Below are positions 1-8,122 of a stretch of DNA of 64,000 bases, in pieces; position 1 is the first letter of the stretch; every line of letters begins with the position of its first letter. Position numbers and translations under genes: made by a program. Source of the DNA: Hydrogenoanaerobacterium saccharovorans (lineage in GTDB: Bacteria > Bacillota > Clostridia > Oscillospirales > Ruminococcaceae); assembly GCF_016901815.1 (NCBI RefSeq), contig NZ_JACSNR010000009.1:1-64000 (forward strand), written 5' to 3'. Under the pieces are notes generated by a model. It had not been told where the DNA came from, searched no databases, and saw only the letters and a program-made list of their open reading frames with translations.

Positions 1-110
<110 letters not shown>

Positions 111-114
111 ATAG

Positions 115-230
<116 letters not shown>

Positions 231-231
231 T

Positions 232-260
232 CAAACCCTGTTCATTCGAACAGGGTTTTT
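232..260 (+). terminator. rRNA operon terminator
   Basis: The stem AAACCCTGTTC/GAACAGGGTTT with an ATTC loop is followed by a run of T. It lies two bases after the second 5S gene. Confidence 0.9.
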
Positions 261-368
261 TCTTTTATCCGGATCTATATGGCATCTGTCTGCGGGAATT
301 GCCATGGTTTTAAGGAATTTTTTAACTGCTTCTGCTATACTGGCAAAAAACACCACCGGAGGGATTTT

Positions 369-1619
369 ATGAAACCTTGCCTTGCTCTGTTCCTTGCCAG
401 CCTGCTTGTACTGCTGTCCGGCTGTACGGCGGCGGGCCGCACTGATCCGGTGTCCGACTCCGCTATCCTGGTGCTGGAGGGCTCCGGAACCGTGGTCTAT
501 GCCGATGACGCCGAAAGTACCCTCACAGCTGAACAGGAACGCCTGCTCCTCTCCTTCTTCGACCGCTGGTATCAGTCCCTGGCTCAGCTGGAAGCGGAGG
601 ATCTCTCGGAGTTCTTCTGTGACTCCCATCAGGCGGACTACTCCGCCGCCGCTCTGGATCTGCAGGTGGGCATCCGGCAGGCTCAACCGCTGGATTATAC
701 CCTGACCGGCTACTCCTTTGTGCTGGAGGTGGAGTCGGCGGAGGAGAATGAGGACGGCAGCATCCGGGTACGGCTTTCGGAGGACAGTGTCCAGAACTTT
801 GCGGCCCTGCCCGGTGTGGATTCCAAGCGATTTGACACCAGTCACACCTTTGTGCTGCGGCAGGAGGGCGACGGCTGGCTGATTCGCAGTCATTCCCAGT
901 TTGACCCGCTGGTGTCCACCCTGCTCTATGCCTATATGGAGGAGTACGCCGATGGACAGTGGGACCCGGAACGGTTCCGGGGGCTGGATTTCACCCAGGA
1001 CTACATCGACGCGGTGCCGGGCTATCTGGAACAGGTGGTGGAACAGGCAGAGCTGCGCCAGCAGCAGGCGGCAGAGGAGACCACAGCGCAGGCCGCTGAG
1101 GAGCCCTATGACCGGGAGGCGGCAGTGGCCTATGCGGATCAGTGGATCGAGGAGCGCAGCGGGGACTGGGCAGACTACACCGGATCGGGCGGCAACTGCC
1201 AGAACTATGCCTCCCAGGTGCTGTATGCCGGGGGAATCCCCATGGACATCCAGGGGGAGTATATCTGGAAGTGGTACGATGACACTGTATCCAACCGGGG
1301 TGTGGCCTGGGGACGCTCCAGCTCCTGGTCGGGGGTCAAGCAGTTCATCGACTACGCCGCCGGCAATACCGGCTATGGGCTGGCAGCTGAGGTGGACGCT
1401 CCCTATGACACCGGCGAGCCCGGCGACCTGATCCACATGGGAGTGGACAGCGACTGGCGCCACACAGTGGTAATCACCCAGCCGGTCTCCGATGGTTCCG
1501 GTCAGGTGGTGGATTACCTGGTGGACTCCAACACCGCCAACCTCCAGGACTATCCCGCCAGCCTCTATGGGTACACCGATCAGATCCTGGTGCATATCCT
1601 CGGCTGGAATCAGAACTGA
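369..1619 (+). CDS. lipoprotein with C-terminal amidase-like domain
   Basis: This 416-residue exported protein starts with a lipoprotein signal peptide whose lipobox is LLSGC (Cys19). The middle, about residues 40-240, has no recognised motif and may be a mixed alpha/beta stalk domain. The last 170 residues resemble the putative amidase domain of sporulating Firmicutes (Amidase_6 type): a GGNCQNYASQVLYAGG block supplies the likely catalytic Cys and a WRHTVVI block the likely His. A role in cutting peptidoglycan peptides at the cell surface is inferred. The ATG at 369 is chosen over upstream in-frame codons because GGAGGG precedes it by five bases and the signal peptide begins there. An extended -10 (TGCTATACT, 333-341) lies just upstream. 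The gene is monocistronic, with its own terminator. Confidence 0.85.
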   Translation: MKPCLALFLASLLVLLSGCTAAGRTDPVSDSAILVLEGSGTVVYADDAESTLTAEQERLLLSFFDRWYQSLAQLEAEDLSEFFCDSHQADYSAAALDLQVGIRQAQPLDYTLTGYSFVLEVESAEENEDGSIRVRLSEDSVQNFAALPGVDSKRFDTSHTFVLRQEGDGWLIRSHSQFDPLVSTLLYAYMEEYADGQWDPERFRGLDFTQDYIDAVPGYLEQVVEQAELRQQQAAEETTAQAAEEPYDREAAVAYADQWIEERSGDWADYTGSGGNCQNYASQVLYAGGIPMDIQGEYIWKWYDDTVSNRGVAWGRSSSWSGVKQFIDYAAGNTGYGLAAEVDAPYDTGEPGDLIHMGVDSDWRHTVVITQPVSDGSGQVVDYLVDSNTANLQDYPASLYGYTDQILVHILGWNQN

Positions 1620-1637
1620 AGCCGTTTTTATCCAGTT

Positions 1638-1680
1638 TCTGCCGCTTTCCCCGGTGTGGGAGAGCGGCTTTTCTTCTTTG
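1638..1680 (+). terminator. terminator after the amidase lipoprotein gene
   Basis: The stem GCCGCTTTCCC/GGGAGAGCGGC is followed by TTTTCTTCTTT, 20 bases after the stop codon. Confidence 0.75.
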
Positions 1681-1704
1681 CGCCGGTCTTTTGTCCGGCA
1701 GCTA

Positions 1705-1733
1705 TTTACATCTGTCCTTTTCCATGGTAAACT
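1705..1733 (+). promoter_or_regulatory. sigma-A promoter of proBA
   Basis: TTTACA and TAAACT are separated by 17 bases. The start codon of proB lies about 100 bases downstream, leaving a leader in which I see no known riboswitch or T-box. Confidence 0.7.
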
Positions 1734-1834
1734 GTTAGGAAACCGGCATGAATGGCTGATTTTTACAGCCTTTCCTGTACTGACAGAATTTCACGCACTG
1801 TCCGGTTCACGCATCCCAGAAAGGACGGAAGAAC

Positions 1835-2638
1835 ATGAAAGAATTTTCTGACATCAAACGAATCGTAGTCAAAATCGGCTCGAGTTCGCTGACCCATTCC
1901 GGCGGCGGCATCAACTTCCGCAAGATCGACCGGATCGCCATGGTCCTCAGCGACATCAAGAATATGGGCAAGGAGGTCATTCTTGTGACCTCGGGCGCTG
2001 TGGGCGCCGGTATGGCAAAACTGGGCATGCGTGAACGACCTCGTATCATGGAGGAAAAACAGGCCGCCGCTTCGGTGGGACAGTGTGAGCTGATGTTCAT
2101 CTATGACAAGTACTTCTCGGAGTACGGTCAGACCATCGCCCAGCTGCTCCTCCATAAGGACGTCACCACCCACGAAAACCTCCGGGAAAACGCACAGAAT
2201 ACCCTCGAAACCCTGCTGCGCTATGGTGCGATCCCCATCATCAATGAAAACGACAGCATCGCCGTGGACGAAATTGCCTATGGCGACAACGATACCCTGT
2301 CTGCCATCACCGCCAGTCTGGTGGACGCCGATCTGCTGGTGCTGCTCACCGACATCGACGGCCTGTATACCGCAAACCCCGCCGATCACCCCGATGCCAC
2401 CCTCATCGAACGGGTGGAGGGCTTCGATCCCGCCCTCTATGACATCGCGGGCGGCAGCGGCTCCAAGGTGGGCACCGGCGGCATGGTGACCAAGCTCCAT
2501 GCTGTGGAGATCGCCTTTGAAAAGCAGATCCCGGTAGCGCTCTGCAATGGCGCTGACCCGGCGATCCTCTATGACGTACTGTCCGGGGACTTCACCGGCA
2601 CCCTGTTTGTCCCCGCCGAAAAGGAGGCAGAAGAATGA
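1835..2638 (+). CDS. proB: glutamate 5-kinase, short form without PUA domain
   Basis: ProB phosphorylates glutamate to gamma-glutamyl phosphate, the first step of proline synthesis in the cytoplasm. The 267 residues cover only the amino-acid-kinase fold: VVKIGSSSLT near residue 10 binds the nucleotide phosphate, VTSGAVGAG follows near residue 55, and LTDIDGLYTANP and GTGGMVTKL form the later substrate and nucleotide loops. The roughly 100-residue C-terminal PUA domain of the Escherichia coli enzyme is absent, as in other short ProB proteins. The ATG at 1835 is preceded by AAGGACGG. The stop codon overlaps the proA start (ATGA), so the two are translationally coupled. Confidence 0.95.
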   Translation: MKEFSDIKRIVVKIGSSSLTHSGGGINFRKIDRIAMVLSDIKNMGKEVILVTSGAVGAGMAKLGMRERPRIMEEKQAAASVGQCELMFIYDKYFSEYGQTIAQLLLHKDVTTHENLRENAQNTLETLLRYGAIPIINENDSIAVDEIAYGDNDTLSAITASLVDADLLVLLTDIDGLYTANPADHPDATLIERVEGFDPALYDIAGGSGSKVGTGGMVTKLHAVEIAFEKQIPVALCNGADPAILYDVLSGDFTGTLFVPAEKEAEE

Positions 2639-3885
2639 ACGCTGACCTGATCCGCCTGGGCGAAAATGCCCGCCGGGCCGCAGGCGCTCTGATGGTGGCT
2701 GCGGCTCCCGCCAAGAATGCTGCCCTGGAAGCCATTGCCCGCACCCTGGAAGAAAACGCCGCGGAAATCTTTGCCGCCAATGCGGAAGATATTGCCGCCG
2801 GCAAGGCTTCCGGCATCGCCCCCAACCTGCTCGACCGGATGCTCCTGGACGAAAAGCGTCTGGCTGGCATTGTGAAAGGAGTACGCCAGGTGGCTGCCCT
2901 CAAGGACCCCATCGGAGAAGTGCTCCACGCCGAGACCCTGCCCAATGGACTGATCGTTTCCCAGATGCGGGTGCCCCTGGGCGTGGTGGGCATGATCTAT
3001 GAAGCCCGTCCCAATGTCACCGTGGATGCCGCCGTGCTCTGCCTGAAATCGGGCAATGCGGTGATCCTCCGGGGCTCCAAGGATATTCTCCGCTCCAACA
3101 TCTGTCTGGTGAAGCTGATGCGCCAGGCTCTGACCGAAGCCGGGCTGGACCCCGACTGCATCGCTCTGGTAGAGGACCCCTCCCGGGAAACTGCCACCGC
3201 CTTTATGAAGCTCTCGGGCTATCTGGATGTGCTCATTCCCCGGGGCGGCGCCGGTCTGATCCGTTCCACAGTGGAAAACGCCACTGTCCCGGTGATCGAA
3301 ACCGGTACCGGCAACTGCCATGTCTATGTGGACAAGGACGCCGACCTGGAAAAGGCCCTGCCCATCCTGATGAATGCCAAGACCCAGCGCACCTCGGTGT
3401 GCAATGCCTGCGAAAGCCTGCTGATCCACCGTGCTGTGGCAGACGCGTTCGGCCCCGCAGCGGTGAAGGCTCTGCTGGAAAAGGGTGTGGTGATCCACGG
3501 CGACGAAACTGCCCGGACCTGGGACAGCCATATCCTGCCCGCCACCGAGGAGGACTACTACAAGGAATACCTGGCGCTGGAACTGAGCGTCAAGGTGGTG
3601 GACAGCGCCGAGGAGGCCATCGCCCACATCAACAAGTACAGCACCAAGCACTCGGACTGCATTGTCAGCGAGAACTATACCACCGTGAAGAAGTTCCTGC
3701 TGGGTGTGGACAGCGCCTGCGTCTATGCCAACGCCTCCACCCGGTTCTCGGATGGATTCGAGTTCGGGTTGGGCGCTGAGATCGGCATCTCCACCCAGAA
3801 GCTCCATGCCCGCGGCCCCATGGGTCTGACTGCCCTTACCACCTACAAGTATGTGGTGTTGGGCGAGGGCCAGGTGCGGGGGTAA
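2635..3885 (+). CDS. proA: gamma-glutamyl phosphate reductase
   Basis: ProA reduces the ProB product to glutamate-5-semialdehyde with NADPH, the second step of proline synthesis. The 416-residue length is typical. The aldehyde-dehydrogenase-like NAD-binding half is visible (GVVGMIYEARPNVTVDA, then LRGSKDILRSN), and the catalytic cysteine is Cys256 in QRTSVCNACES. The C-terminal oligomerisation segment with GISTQKLHARGPMGL is complete. It shares a four-base ATGA overlap with proB. The labile intermediate is thought to be passed between the two enzymes, which fits the coupling. No proC is present in the window. Confidence 0.96.
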   Translation: MNADLIRLGENARRAAGALMVAAAPAKNAALEAIARTLEENAAEIFAANAEDIAAGKASGIAPNLLDRMLLDEKRLAGIVKGVRQVAALKDPIGEVLHAETLPNGLIVSQMRVPLGVVGMIYEARPNVTVDAAVLCLKSGNAVILRGSKDILRSNICLVKLMRQALTEAGLDPDCIALVEDPSRETATAFMKLSGYLDVLIPRGGAGLIRSTVENATVPVIETGTGNCHVYVDKDADLEKALPILMNAKTQRTSVCNACESLLIHRAVADAFGPAAVKALLEKGVVIHGDETARTWDSHILPATEEDYYKEYLALELSVKVVDSAEEAIAHINKYSTKHSDCIVSENYTTVKKFLLGVDSACVYANASTRFSDGFEFGLGAEIGISTQKLHARGPMGLTALTTYKYVVLGEGQVRG

Positions 3886-3909
3886 AGCCTTCCCTTTCTA
3901 TACCGACTG

Positions 3910-3940
3910 AAAAAGAGCCTTCCTCGGAGGGCTCTTTTTT
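3910..3940 (+). terminator. terminator of proBA
   Basis: The stem AAAGAGCC(T)TCC/GGAGGGCTCTTT is followed by T residues, 25 bases after the proA stop codon. Confidence 0.9.
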
Positions 3941-3964
3941 GCGGGCGGTTTTCCCGGGGAAACC

Positions 3965-3993
3965 TTGCCTTTCTCTGGAAAAGCGGGTATGAT
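3965..3993 (+). promoter_or_regulatory. sigma-A promoter upstream of the DUF1232 gene
   Basis: TTGCCT and TATGAT are separated by 17 bases. The leader to the start codon at 4117 is about 115 bases and holds no feature I recognise. Confidence 0.6.
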
Positions 3994-4116
3994 GGAATCA
4001 GAAGGGAACACCCGGGTGAGGGTTTCTCTGGCTGTCCCCGGAGTGGTTCCTGCCAGCAGTGGAGTTTTCCTTTTCCATGCGGCTTTGCAACAGTCTGGAC
4101 AGAAAGGAAGAGGACG

Positions 4117-4545
4117 ATGGAACGACGATTTGAGGAAAAAACCGTTCGGAAAGCCCTGCAGCGCGGCTATGTGGACGCCCAGCGCCTGCTTGCCAGCCCC
4201 AGTCAGATGCAGAAATTCCTGCTCCGTCTGGAGGAGAAGGAAGAGGTGGTGCGCACCGTCGGAGAACCATTGGCAGCTGTGCCGGTGCTGGAGCGTCTCC
4301 TGCGCCGGTATCTGGATGGGGAATACACTGTCATCTCCGCCGCTGCCATGGCCCAGGTGGTCAGCGCACTGCTCTACTTTGTATCGCCCTGGGATCTCTA
4401 CCCGGACAGTGTCCCCGGCAAAGGCTATGCCGATGATGCCGCTGTGCTGGACTGCTGCTGGAAGCTCTGCCAGCCGGAACTGGAGGCTTATCTTGCCTGG
4501 GAGAGAGAACAGCTGGTCTGCCGGAACGGATCGGCTGGGGCGTAA
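4117..4545 (+). CDS. DUF1232 (YkvA-like) protein
   Basis: This 142-residue protein carries the YkvA/DUF1232 signature near residues 82-110: a hydrophobic helix followed by LYFVSPWDLYPDSVPGKGYA and a DD pair. The family is widespread in bacteria and of unknown function; some members look membrane-associated through this single hydrophobic helix. The N-terminal 75 residues are helical and charged. AGGAAGAGGACG precedes the ATG. The WG-repeat lipoprotein gene follows after 26 bases with no terminator between, so the two are probably co-transcribed. Confidence 0.85.
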   Translation: MERRFEEKTVRKALQRGYVDAQRLLASPSQMQKFLLRLEEKEEVVRTVGEPLAAVPVLERLLRRYLDGEYTVISAAAMAQVVSALLYFVSPWDLYPDSVPGKGYADDAAVLDCCWKLCQPELEAYLAWEREQLVCRNGSAGA

Positions 4546-4571
4546 AAATCAGGACAGGAGGGGATTTTCCC

Positions 4572-5945
4572 ATGAAACGAAAGACTTTGATCCGGGCAGC
4601 GTCTCTGGCTCTCACAGCGGCGCTGCTCTTCACCGGCTGTACAGCCCGCACACCGGAGGAGAATCCGGAGAGCTCCGGCAGCTCCCAGAGCAGTATGGCA
4701 GAACCGGAAAAGACTGCGTCCTCCGGGACAAAGGCGGCAGCGGTGGCAGTACCGCTGGAAAATGCTCCGTCCCTCATTCCCATGCCGGAAGAACGCCCCT
4801 GCCTCTATGAGGAAAACGGCAGCTATGGCATCCGTGCCGCCGATGGGTCGGTGCTGGTGCCGGCGGAATATGCCTTCGGGTATGACTTTGACGATAACGG
4901 CCTGGGGCAGCTCCGGAAGGACGAGGGCGAGGAGATCACCTGGTACAAGGTAGGTCTGGACGGGACGCTGCTGGGCGATGTGAACGACACGGTGGTACAG
5001 ACCGGCGCCGGGCCGGTGGTGGTGGTTGAGAAGTGGAATGACGATAGCTCTGAGGGAGTTTTCCAGCTGATGAACCTGAACCTTGAGCCTTTGCTGCCTG
5101 AGTGGGCGGAATATCTGTATCACACCAACTACTATGCCGGTCAGAAGAACCGTTTCTTCCTGCGGATGCCCGGAGGAAAGCTGGCAGAATTCCTGCCGGA
5201 GGAGATGGCTCTGCTGGAATTCGAACCCTATGACGAGAGCCGGGCGGAACTCTACCAGGCAAGCTGGGATCTTGCGGAAGAAGAAGTTGTGGTGGTGAAC
5301 GGTCAGGCGCTCTTCGGGGCAGACGCATACAGTTGGGAAACGGAGGATCTCCCCCTGCCGGCTCTGGAACAGGTGGACTGGACCATCCGGACAGAGGACG
5401 GTCTTCGGCAGACCCGGCTCTCTATGGGACAGAACCCCGATTATAACACTGTGTCGTTTTATGCCGAAGGGCAGGGAGAGCCGACCGATCAGATCCATGG
5501 GGAGAACTGGATCGCAGTTCCCGGAACCGTAACCGACTGGCCGGAAAATGAACCGGTGGCTGACCCGGCAGCTCTGCTGGAACTGACCGGGGACTACTGT
5601 GCGGATCAGGGCATTGACCCTGACTGCATGGAGGTGACCGAAGCGGTACAGGGAGAATTCGGCGTGGTATTGGCCATTGACGGCGGCTACAAACGGGAAC
5701 AGGGAGAGACCGATGCCGACAGCTGGGCGCATTCAGCGATGCTGTGGTTCCCGGACAAGGAGGATTCCAGCCGGTATATGGTGCTCGACCAGTTTGAATC
5801 GGCGGGCTTCCGCTCCTTTATGTCTGGAGGATATGGCATTGTGGGCGTATTCCCCGGGGAAGGGGAGACGCTCCGGGTGATGACCCGGGCCTGGGGCTAT
5901 GAGGGCCCGGCACAGTACCAGTGGTTCCCCCTCACCGAAGCATGA
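4572..5945 (+). CDS. WG-repeat-containing lipoprotein
   Basis: This 457-residue protein begins with a lipoprotein signal peptide ending in LFTGC (Cys23), then a Ser/Glu-rich linker to about residue 70. Residues 75-110 hold a WG-type repeat (YEENGSYGIRAADGSVLVPA), a beta-hairpin unit found in exported bacterial proteins. A second, poorer copy may follow. The C-terminal half has no motif I recognise but is rich in beta strands and acidic residues, as expected for an extracellular domain. Its function is unknown. It is the last gene of a two-gene unit ending in a clear terminator. Confidence 0.8.
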   Translation: MKRKTLIRAASLALTAALLFTGCTARTPEENPESSGSSQSSMAEPEKTASSGTKAAAVAVPLENAPSLIPMPEERPCLYEENGSYGIRAADGSVLVPAEYAFGYDFDDNGLGQLRKDEGEEITWYKVGLDGTLLGDVNDTVVQTGAGPVVVVEKWNDDSSEGVFQLMNLNLEPLLPEWAEYLYHTNYYAGQKNRFFLRMPGGKLAEFLPEEMALLEFEPYDESRAELYQASWDLAEEEVVVVNGQALFGADAYSWETEDLPLPALEQVDWTIRTEDGLRQTRLSMGQNPDYNTVSFYAEGQGEPTDQIHGENWIAVPGTVTDWPENEPVADPAALLELTGDYCADQGIDPDCMEVTEAVQGEFGVVLAIDGGYKREQGETDADSWAHSAMLWFPDKEDSSRYMVLDQFESAGFRSFMSGGYGIVGVFPGEGETLRVMTRAWGYEGPAQYQWFPLTEA

Positions 5946-5951
5946 ATCCAG

Positions 5952-5986
5952 GGACAGGGTCCGGAAAACGGGCCCTGTCCTTTTTT
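5952..5986 (+). terminator. terminator after the WG-repeat lipoprotein gene
   Basis: The stem GGACAGGGTCCG/CGGGCCCTGTCC with a GAAAA-type loop is followed by TTTTTT. Confidence 0.92.
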
Positions 5987-5999
5987 GTGGGATATTTAA

Positions 6000-6035
6000 T
6001 TAAGTATTGACTTAAATAGATTGCGGCAGTATACT
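6000..6035 (+). promoter_or_regulatory. promoter with ArsR-type operator over the -35 box
   Basis: A near-consensus sigma-A promoter is present: TTGACT (6007-6012), 17 bases, TATACT (6030-6035). A perfect inverted repeat, TTAAGT-ATTG-ACTTAA (6000-6015), covers the -35 hexamer. Position and form fit the operator of an ArsR/SmtB repressor, most simply the product of the next gene acting on itself and on the transporter genes behind it. Binding is inferred. Confidence 0.75.
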
Positions 6036-6069
6036 GGGGACAGAACAAAATCCCAAGGAGGAAACAACT

Positions 6070-6738
6070 ATGGAACGAGAAGAACTGATCCGGGCCATCG
6101 GCGAACCCATGCGGCTGCGGATTCTGGAACTGCTCACCCGGCGGCAGTACTGTGTGCGCTCTCTGGCACGGATGCTGGGCATCAGCGAACCGGCGGTGTC
6201 CCAGCACCTGCGGGTGATGCGGGAGGCCGGACTGGTGACCGTGGAAAAGCTGGGCTATCACAGCCACTACCGTCTGGTGCCCGAGGCTCTGGAACAGCTG
6301 GGCGAACAGTTCATGCAGCTGGCGGAGGCTGCCCGGAAGGCGCCCATGGAGGAGACCGGGCATGGCTGCGGACGACGGCACATGCTGGCAGCGGAGATGG
6401 GCAAACCTGGCTTCCACAAGAGATGTCACGGGCATGGCCCGGAGGAGCACCGCCCCCACGGGGAGTGCGGCTGTCACGGGCATGGCCCGGAGGAGCACCG
6501 TCCCCACGGGGAGTGCGGCTGTCACGGGCATGGCCCGGAGGGGCACCGCCCCCACGGGGAGTGCGGCTGTCACGGGCATGAGCCGGAGGAGCACCGCCCT
6601 CACGGGGAGTGCGGCTGTCACGGGCATGAGCCGGAGGAGCACCGCCCCCATGAGAAGTGCCGCCGCCCGGAGAAGCCGGAGGGCTGTCCTGGCCCCGAAG
6701 CCTGTGAATGCCATACCCACAAGGAGATGGAAGAATGA
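6070..6738 (+). CDS. ArsR-family metalloregulator with His/Cys tandem-repeat tail
   Basis: Residues 1-85 form an ArsR/SmtB winged helix: the recognition helix lies in ISEPAVSQHLRVMREAG and the beta-wing in LVTVEKLGYHSHYRL. Residues 120-200 are five tandem copies of a 16-residue unit (HGHGPEEHRPHGECGC), each with four His and two Cys in the best copies. Such tails bind soft or borderline metal ions; here it may sense or buffer them. ArsR proteins usually dissociate from DNA when metal binds. The gene heads an operon with two chromate-transporter genes (ATGA overlap with the first) and has an operator-like palindrome in its promoter. AAGGAGG precedes the ATG. A canonical ArsR is about 100-120 residues, so the tail doubles the length. 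The inducing metal is not known from sequence. Confidence 0.88.
   Translation: MEREELIRAIGEPMRLRILELLTRRQYCVRSLARMLGISEPAVSQHLRVMREAGLVTVEKLGYHSHYRLVPEALEQLGEQFMQLAEAARKAPMEETGHGCGRRHMLAAEMGKPGFHKRCHGHGPEEHRPHGECGCHGHGPEEHRPHGECGCHGHGPEGHRPHGECGCHGHEPEEHRPHGECGCHGHEPEEHRPHEKCRRPEKPEGCPGPEACECHTHKEMEE
6427..6666 (+). repeat. five tandem 48-bp repeats within the ArsR gene
   Basis: Five head-to-tail units of exactly 48 bases begin at 6427, 6475, 6523, 6571 and 6619. Units 1-4 differ by one to three substitutions and unit 5 decays in its second half. The unit length is a multiple of three, so copy-number change by slippage keeps the reading frame and alters only the number of metal-binding modules. 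Confidence 0.95.
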
Positions 6739-7319
6739 AGCGCCTGGGAGAACTGTTCTGGGCCTTCTTCCGGATCGGGGCACTGACCTTCGGCGGCGGC
6801 TATGCCATGATCGCCCTGCTCGACCATGAGTGCGTGGAAAAACGCCAGTGGCTCACCGCCGATGAGCTCATGGACATCACCGTCGTGGCAGAGTCCACCC
6901 CCGGCCCCATTGCCATCAACTGCGCCACCTATACCGGCTGGCGGCAGGCCGGGCTTGCCGGGGCAGTGTCGGCGACAGTGGGGATCGTCCTGCCGGCCTT
7001 TCTGCTGTTCTGGGGGCTGAGCTTCTGCTTCGAGGAACTGCTGGATCTGCCGGTGCTGGAGTGGGCGTTCCGGGGAATCCGGGCGGCAGTGGCTGTGCTG
7101 GTTCTGGAAGCCGGCGCCAAAATGCTGCTGAAGCTGCGCAAAAAGCCCCAGGGACGGTCGCTCCGTACCGGACTGGCAGCTGCGGGCTTTGGTCTGGCGC
7201 TGCTGGCCCGGGTACTGGGCTGGCCCATCTCCACCATCGAACTGATGCTGCTCGCCGGAATCGCCGGTGTGCTGCTCTTCCGGGATACCCCCGCCGGAAA
7301 GGGGGCAGAGAACCCATGA
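6735..7319 (+). CDS. chrA: chromate transporter family protein, first half-size subunit
   Basis: This 194-residue membrane protein belongs to the CHR family, whose large members export chromate by proton symport. It is one of two half-size proteins encoded side by side, a short-chain arrangement in which both are thought to be needed. The CHR signature lies in residues 10-70: FRIGALTFGGGYAMIALL, then VVAESTPGPIAINCATYTG. About five or six membrane segments can be seen. The start codon overlaps the ArsR stop (ATGA) and the stop overlaps the next start in the same way, so the three genes are coupled. True substrate in this anaerobe is uncertain. Confidence 0.9.
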   Translation: MKRLGELFWAFFRIGALTFGGGYAMIALLDHECVEKRQWLTADELMDITVVAESTPGPIAINCATYTGWRQAGLAGAVSATVGIVLPAFLLFWGLSFCFEELLDLPVLEWAFRGIRAAVAVLVLEAGAKMLLKLRKKPQGRSLRTGLAAAGFGLALLARVLGWPISTIELMLLAGIAGVLLFRDTPAGKGAENP

Positions 7320-7864
7320 TGGAACTGTTCTGGGCCTTTCTGAAAATCGGCGCCTTTGCCTTTGGCGGGGCGTATGGCGCCATTCCCCTGATCCGGGATA
7401 CGGTGCTCAGCCATGGCTGGATGGACGCGCAGATGTTTGCGAACCTCACAGCCGTGGCGGAATCCACCCCCGGCCCCATTATGGTGAACCTGGCAACCTA
7501 TGTGGGGGCGGCAGAGGCCGGTCTGCCCGGCGCCCTGGCAGCTACCCTGGGCGTGGTGCTGCCCTCCTTTGTGCTGATCCTGCTGGTTTCGGCGGCGTTC
7601 CGCAGTCTGCTGGGCTATCCGGCAGTACGGGCAGCGCTCCAGGGTATCAAGCCCTGTCTGGCCGGGCTGATCCTGGCGGCGGGTGTGGGGCTCTGCTCCG
7701 ATGCGGTATTCTCCGGCGGCAGTGCTGACCCCGTTGCCGCCGCAGTCCTGGGTGCGCTGCTCCTGGGAGAGCTGGCAAGCCTGGGCCTGCGTAAAAAGCC
7801 CCTTGCCCCGGGAGCGCTCATCGGAGCCTCCGCTGTGATGGGGATTGCACTGAGCCTGATATAA
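7316..7864 (+). CDS. chrA: chromate transporter family protein, second half-size subunit
   Basis: This 182-residue protein is the partner of the preceding CHR half-transporter. It repeats the signature in the same place: FLKIGAFAFGGAYGAIPLI near residue 10 and VAESTPGPIMVNLATYVG near residue 50. Some five or six hydrophobic segments are visible. The two halves probably have opposite membrane topology and act as a heterodimer, as known for paired short CHR proteins. It starts at an ATGATG that overlaps the upstream stop codon, and a terminator follows within ten bases, closing the arsR-chrA-chrA operon. Confidence 0.9.
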   Translation: MMELFWAFLKIGAFAFGGAYGAIPLIRDTVLSHGWMDAQMFANLTAVAESTPGPIMVNLATYVGAAEAGLPGALAATLGVVLPSFVLILLVSAAFRSLLGYPAVRAALQGIKPCLAGLILAAGVGLCSDAVFSGGSADPVAAAVLGALLLGELASLGLRKKPLAPGALIGASAVMGIALSLI

Positions 7865-7866
7865 AA

Positions 7867-7901
7867 AAATCCCGGAGGCGGTCTGCTTCCGGGATTTTTA
7901 T
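7867..7901 (+). terminator. terminator of the arsR-chrA operon
   Basis: The stem AAATCCCGGA/TCCGGGATTT is followed by TTT, directly after the chrA stop codon. Confidence 0.88.
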
Positions 7902-8082
7902 ATGGGTCAGAGGAGCTGGAGAGATGTGCGGGAATGGGGGAGTTGGTGAGAGGCGAGGATAGCGGGCTGGGCGGCTGGGGCGTGTGGGTCTGTGCCTGCG
8001 TGGCGGGAAGGTCGGCGGTCAGCGGATTGGGCGGCGTGTGACCGCTTGTGCGGCATGATGCGTCCGCTGGCGGGTATGGCGC

Positions 8083-8110
8083 AAAAAAGCCCCTGAGAAT
8101 CTCAGGGGCT
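8083..8110 (-). terminator. terminator of the ChrB-like gene
   Basis: On the minus strand AGCCCCTGAG/CTCAGGGGCT with a three-base loop is followed by TTTTTT. The 180 bases between this and the chrA terminator are unusually G-rich on the plus strand and hold no gene I can support. Confidence 0.92.
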
Positions 8111-8122
8111 GTGCGGTTGGAT

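Noticed and set aside
231-1595. Long minus-strand open frames opposite real genes (for example here, 8921-11365 and 16175-18136)
   Set aside because: They are shadows caused by high GC third positions; they lack ribosome binding sites and family motifs and lie opposite well-supported genes.
6427-6666. Tandem repeats as a possible CRISPR array
   Set aside because: Units are contiguous 48-mers without spacers, lie inside a coding frame and encode a metal-binding motif; no cas genes are present.
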